Of a stretch of 64,000 nucleotides of DNA, positions 61,056 to 64,000 are shown one piece after another. The stretch comes from Pseudomonas cremoris. GTDB lineage: Bacteria > Pseudomonadota > Gammaproteobacteria > Pseudomonadales > Pseudomonadaceae. The translations under genes were made by a program, and so were the position numbers. The notes under the pieces are model-generated. The model saw only the letters and a program-made list of their open reading frames with translations, was not told the origin of the DNA and ran no database searches. The stretch's first letter is position 1. Each line of letters begins with the position of its first letter. The stretch is from the NCBI RefSeq assembly GCF_014230465.1, contig NZ_JAAXCY010000002.1, positions 631,786-695,785 of the forward strand. Direction: 5' to 3'.

Positions 61056-63542
61056 ATGACTGTGTGCTTTCCCTCTCACTCTTCCTACCCGCTATTAAGA
61101 AAAGCCGTACGTGCTGCATTGCTGTCGACCGCGATGGGCATCAGCGTGGTGCCGCTCACCGTCATGGCTGCAGAACCCGGTGCCGAACACGTCACACAGC
61201 GCTACCAGGTCCCTGCCGGACTGCTGAGTGACGCGCTCAATCAGTTTGCGCGGCAGGCCGGGATCACCCTTTCCAGCACACCCGCGCAAACTCAGGGCCG
61301 GCAATCAGCTGGGCTGCAGGGTGAATACTCCGTCGAACAAGGGCTGAGTCATCTGCTCAACGGCTCGGGACTGCAGGCAACTTCCGATGATGGCGTCAGC
61401 TTCGTCTTGCATGTGCCGCCGGAGAATAGCGCGCTCACCCTGCCCACCACCGATGTCAAAGGATTCGCCCTCGGCAACGCCCTTGGCAGCATGGAAGGCT
61501 ACAACGCGACGCACAGCCAGATCGCCACCAAGACCAGCACGGCCTTGCTGGAGACCTCGCAAACCGTTTCCGTGGTAACGCGCGAGCAAATGGATGATCA
61601 AGGCTCCCAGACCGTTGCCCAAGCTATGCGCTATACGCCAGGCGTGTTGACCAACCCCTATGGCGCGACGCACCGCTATGACTATGTGGCGATGCGCGGC
61701 TTCAATGATGGCTCTGTGGATAACATCTACCTGGATGGACTGAAGTCCATGGGTGACAGCGGTACCTACAGCACGATGCAGGTTGATCCGTATTTCCTGG
61801 AGCGCGTGGATATTCTCAAAGGTCCATCTTCCGTTCTATATGGCCGTAGTTCGCCTGGCGGCTTGGTGGCATTGACTAGCAAGAAGCCATTGTTTGAGCC
61901 TTATCATCAGCTACAGGCGACAGTAGGAAGCAACGGGCAACGAGGCATGGGTTTTGACTTCAGCGGGCCTGTGGATGACGACAAGCGCATTGCTTATCGG
62001 CTGACCGGGTTGGCGGATAAGTCCGATACGCAGTTCGACCATGCCAAAGAAAAGCGCTATGCGTTGGCACCGACTCTCAGCATCGATTTCACCGATGACA
62101 CGTCGCTGACACTGCAAGCCTATCTGCAACATGATCCTGACGGTGGCTACCATGGCGGTATGCCGGCGGATGGCGCATTGCATCAGCGCAATGGTCAGCG
62201 CATCTCCAACCACTTCTTTGAAGGTGAGCCGGGGGTTGATGGTTACAAGCGAGATCAGCAGTCATTTGGTTACCAGTTTGAACATCGCTTCAATGATGTC
62301 TTCACCGCGCGGCAAAACTTCCGCTATCTGGACTCCAAGGTGAGACTGGATCAGGTGTATGCCTATGGCTGGACCACGCCGACCAGTAACGAGCTCAATC
62401 GGTACTATTCAGGGGGTGATGAAAAGCTGCACGCGTTCATCATCGATAACATGCTGCAGGCTGAATTCTTTACTGGAGCGACCAAACATACCATGTTGAT
62501 GGGCGCCGATTATCAGCGGCGTAAAACAGTTGTCGATTGGACGAGTGGATCGCTTCAGCCAATCAATGCGTTCAACCCGGTCTACGGTAATTCCGCTATT
62601 AGTTACTACAGTCCCACCAGTTATCTACGGCGATTGGAACAGACCGGTGTTTATCTGCAAGACCTGATTGAAATGGATAAATGGCGGTTTTCCCTGGGGT
62701 TGCGCCAGGATTGGGTAGAGACGTCCGATGAAAATCGAATCGCCGAGGCGAGCCGCCCTGTAGGCACCGAGATCAGCGACAAACGTACCAAGCTTACAGG
62801 CCGCACTGGGGCGTTGTATCTGTTCGATAACGGCGTTGCCCCTTATGTCAGTTACTCGGAATCCTTCAACCCCAACTCTTATTCAGACAGCTCTGGCAAC
62901 CCTCTAGCCCCTACTGATGGGACGCAGTGGGAAGTGGGAGTGAAGTATCAGCCGCCAGGCACCGACAACCTGTTTACCGCTTCGTGGTTTCGTATTGATC
63001 AGGAAAACCTGGCGACCAAACTACCGCAGGAGAACTTCTATCGTGCGGTGGGGGCTGTGCGCTCTCAAGGGTTGGAATTGGAAGCGCATATGCAACTGAC
63101 CGATAACCTCAAGCTCTTGGGTAGCTATACCTTTACCGACATCGCGTACTCCAAGTCGATGGTCAGCACCTTGAGTACTGCTGGCAACCTCATTGAAAAC
63201 AAAGGCAACTCACCGACACAAGCACCTCGGCATATGGCCTCTGTGTGGGCGGATTACAAGTTTGATAGTGGTGCCCTGGACGGGTTGAGACTCGGCGGGG
63301 GTGTGCGATATGTGGGTTACAGCTGGGCGGATGCGGAGAACACGATGAAGGTTCCGTCCTACACCTTACTGGATGCCTCGGTGGGGTATGACTTGGGGAA
63401 GGTTGGGTTGAAGGGGGTTGATGTACGGCTCAATGCTAACAACCTGACCAATGAGAGCTATGTGGCGTCTTGTGCCAGCCTTAACTTCTGCTATCTGGGG
63501 GAAGAACGTAACGTGAGCGCGACGGTGAGCTATCAGTTCTGA
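61056..63542 (+). CDS. TonB-dependent siderophore receptor with signalling domain
   Basis: An 828-residue outer membrane receptor. After the signal peptide (VVPLTVMAAEPGAEH) comes an STN signalling domain (YQVPAGLLSDALNQFARQAG, ITLSSTPAQTQG) that talks to FecR. The plug follows (TSQTVSVVTREQMDDQGSQT, MRGFNDGSVDNIYLDGLKSM, SVLYGRSSPGGLVALTSKKP), then a 22-strand barrel ending in VSATVSYQF. The loop HDPDGGYHGGMPADGALH resembles ferrichrome/ferrioxamine receptors (FhuA/FiuA/FoxA type), so a hydroxamate ligand is likely but not proven. ATG at 61056 was chosen over a TTG six bases upstream. Confidence 0.92.
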   Translation: MTVCFPSHSSYPLLRKAVRAALLSTAMGISVVPLTVMAAEPGAEHVTQRYQVPAGLLSDALNQFARQAGITLSSTPAQTQGRQSAGLQGEYSVEQGLSHLLNGSGLQATSDDGVSFVLHVPPENSALTLPTTDVKGFALGNALGSMEGYNATHSQIATKTSTALLETSQTVSVVTREQMDDQGSQTVAQAMRYTPGVLTNPYGATHRYDYVAMRGFNDGSVDNIYLDGLKSMGDSGTYSTMQVDPYFLERVDILKGPSSVLYGRSSPGGLVALTSKKPLFEPYHQLQATVGSNGQRGMGFDFSGPVDDDKRIAYRLTGLADKSDTQFDHAKEKRYALAPTLSIDFTDDTSLTLQAYLQHDPDGGYHGGMPADGALHQRNGQRISNHFFEGEPGVDGYKRDQQSFGYQFEHRFNDVFTARQNFRYLDSKVRLDQVYAYGWTTPTSNELNRYYSGGDEKLHAFIIDNMLQAEFFTGATKHTMLMGADYQRRKTVVDWTSGSLQPINAFNPVYGNSAISYYSPTSYLRRLEQTGVYLQDLIEMDKWRFSLGLRQDWVETSDENRIAEASRPVGTEISDKRTKLTGRTGALYLFDNGVAPYVSYSESFNPNSYSDSSGNPLAPTDGTQWEVGVKYQPPGTDNLFTASWFRIDQENLATKLPQENFYRAVGAVRSQGLELEAHMQLTDNLKLLGSYTFTDIAYSKSMVSTLSTAGNLIENKGNSPTQAPRHMASVWADYKFDSGALDGLRLGGGVRYVGYSWADAENTMKVPSYTLLDASVGYDLGKVGLKGVDVRLNANNLTNESYVASCASLNFCYLGEERNVSATVSYQF

Positions 63543-63555
63543 TCCATGAGCCCTA

Positions 63556-63592
63556 AACCAAACCGGCGTCTGTTATCAGGCGCTGGTTTTTT
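63556..63592 (+). terminator. Terminator of the receptor gene
   Basis: An imperfect hairpin with arms near AAACCGGCGTCTG and CAGGCGCTGGTTT is followed by a run of T (TTTTTTTG) about 15 bases past the receptor stop. The T-run after the stem supports intrinsic termination on the plus strand. Confidence 0.7.
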
Positions 63593-63653
63593 TGTGTCTG
63601 CCGTACGCTCCAGGGATCAGGGGGTATATCAAGACGCGCGCCCCTAAACGACA

Positions 63654-63685
63654 AAACCCCTGTCTGCGTTAGCAGACAGGGGTTT
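63654..63685 (-). terminator. Terminator after the first 5S rRNA gene (end of rRNA operon)
   Basis: AAACCCCTGTCTGC (63654-63667) and GCAGACAGGGGTTT (63672-63685) form a perfect 14-bp stem around GTTA. It lies just past the 3' end of the minus-strand 5S gene and ends in T residues on that strand. Confidence 0.8.
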
Positions 63686-63696
63686 CGGAATTCAAT

Positions 63697-63811
63697 CTTG
63701 ACGATGACCTACTCTCACATGGGGAAACCCCACACTACCATCGGCGATGCATCGTTTCACTGCTGAGTTCGGGATGGGATCAGGTGGTTCCAATGCTCTA
63801 TGGTCGTCAAG
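63697..63811 (-). rRNA. rrf: 5S ribosomal RNA
   Basis: The reverse complement reads CTTGACGACCATAGAGCATT, then GGAACCACCTGATCCCATCC, GAACTCAGCAGTGAAACGAT, GCATCGCCGATGGTAGTGTG, GGGTTTCCCCATGTGAGAGT and AGGTCATCGTCAAG. This is the standard Pseudomonas 5S sequence of about 115-120 bases; ends are approximate. It is the distal one of two tandem 5S genes of an rRNA operon running off the right edge. Confidence 0.95.
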
Positions 63812-63879
63812 AAATTCTGTGTACCGGAGCGTTGCGCTAGCAACGTGCCGATGAAATTCATGGACTTCTACATAAACAA

Positions 63880-63909
63880 AACCCCTGACTGCGTTAGCAA
63901 TCAGGGGTT
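63880..63909 (-). terminator. Hairpin between the two 5S genes
   Basis: AACCCCTGA (63880-63888) pairs with TCAGGGGTT (63901-63909), with TGC/GCA pairing inside, in the same layout as the terminator after the other 5S gene (GTTA loop). The two are related copies, so the unit 5S plus terminator was duplicated. Because it precedes the distal 5S gene, it should be leaky or the distal gene may be under-expressed. Confidence 0.65.
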
Positions 63910-63921
63910 CTGGAATTTAAT

Positions 63922-64000
63922 CTTGACGATGACCTACTCTCACATGGGGAAACCCCACACTACCATCGGCGATGCATCGTTTCACTGCTGAGTTCGGGAT
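63922..64000 (-). rRNA. rrf: 5S ribosomal RNA, second copy, cut by window edge
   Basis: The 79 bases present are identical to the 3' part of the 5S gene at 63697 (CTTGACGATGACCTACTCTC and on, as read on the plus strand). The 5' end lies beyond the window, where 23S and 16S genes are expected. Confidence 0.92.

Noticed and set aside
63800..63991. A 63-codon plus-strand open frame at the right edge
   Set aside because: It lies over the 5S rRNA spacer and the second 5S gene and has no coding features.

Overview
The window is a GC-rich chromosomal segment from a Pseudomonas, most likely of the fluorescens group. The basis is the 5S rRNA sequence at the right edge, several REP-type inverted repeats with the GAGCGGGCTTGCCCCGC-like core, a pgaABCD operon, a Pseudomonas-type contact-dependent inhibition locus and an mgo/pvf-type signalling operon. 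I saw no tRNA, insertion sequence, phage or CRISPR array. The assignment rests on recognised families, not on any database search.

Left part (1-8.5 kb): an ECF sigma factor gene sits directly after a von Willebrand A lipoprotein gene and overlaps a partial downstream gene. A serralysin-like zinc protease with a duplicated C-terminal module follows. Next come four lipoprotein genes (CsgG family, DUF4810, DUF799 and one unrecognised) and an extra type I signal peptidase.

8.6-20.3 kb: a two-partner secretion / contact-dependent inhibition locus on the minus strand. It runs from a CdiB-type transporter to a 2798-residue CdiA-type exoprotein with a VENN boundary and a C-terminal PD-(D/E)xK-like nuclease domain. 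A tightly coupled small gene (probable immunity protein), a broken PoNi-type immunity gene and a YezG-like immunity gene follow.

20.7-35 kb: the pgaABCD operon for the biofilm polysaccharide PNAG, a YdgA/DUF945 protein, an unknown membrane protein, and a MarR-controlled AaeXAB-like efflux operon (FUSC, DUF1656, HlyD, NodT-type outer membrane factor).

35-50.7 kb: a RelE/Phd toxin-antitoxin pair, DUF2789, a family 39 glycosyltransferase, an unknown secreted protein coupled to DUF3142, and an EmrAB-type efflux operon with an outer membrane factor and a LysR regulator. A TonB-C protein follows. The block ends with a TauD-like dioxygenase plus ABC transporter cluster, divergent from a GntR/FCD regulator whose promoter carries a perfect 12-bp palindrome.

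51.7-57.3 kb: a four-gene operon with the exact composition of the mgoBCAD / pvf operon: DUF3050, AurF-like diiron N-oxygenase, A-PCP-reductase NRPS and SRPBCC protein. It is expected to make a small N-oxygenated signal (pyrazine N-oxide or diazeniumdiolate type). This is the most interesting system here. It is of a known class, but the product of this version cannot be read from sequence.

57.3-64 kb: a PctA-like dCache chemoreceptor, an iron-regulated FecI/FecR/TonB-dependent receptor system with a Fur-box-like site, and the 3' end of a minus-strand rRNA operon with two tandem 5S genes, the second cut by the window edge.
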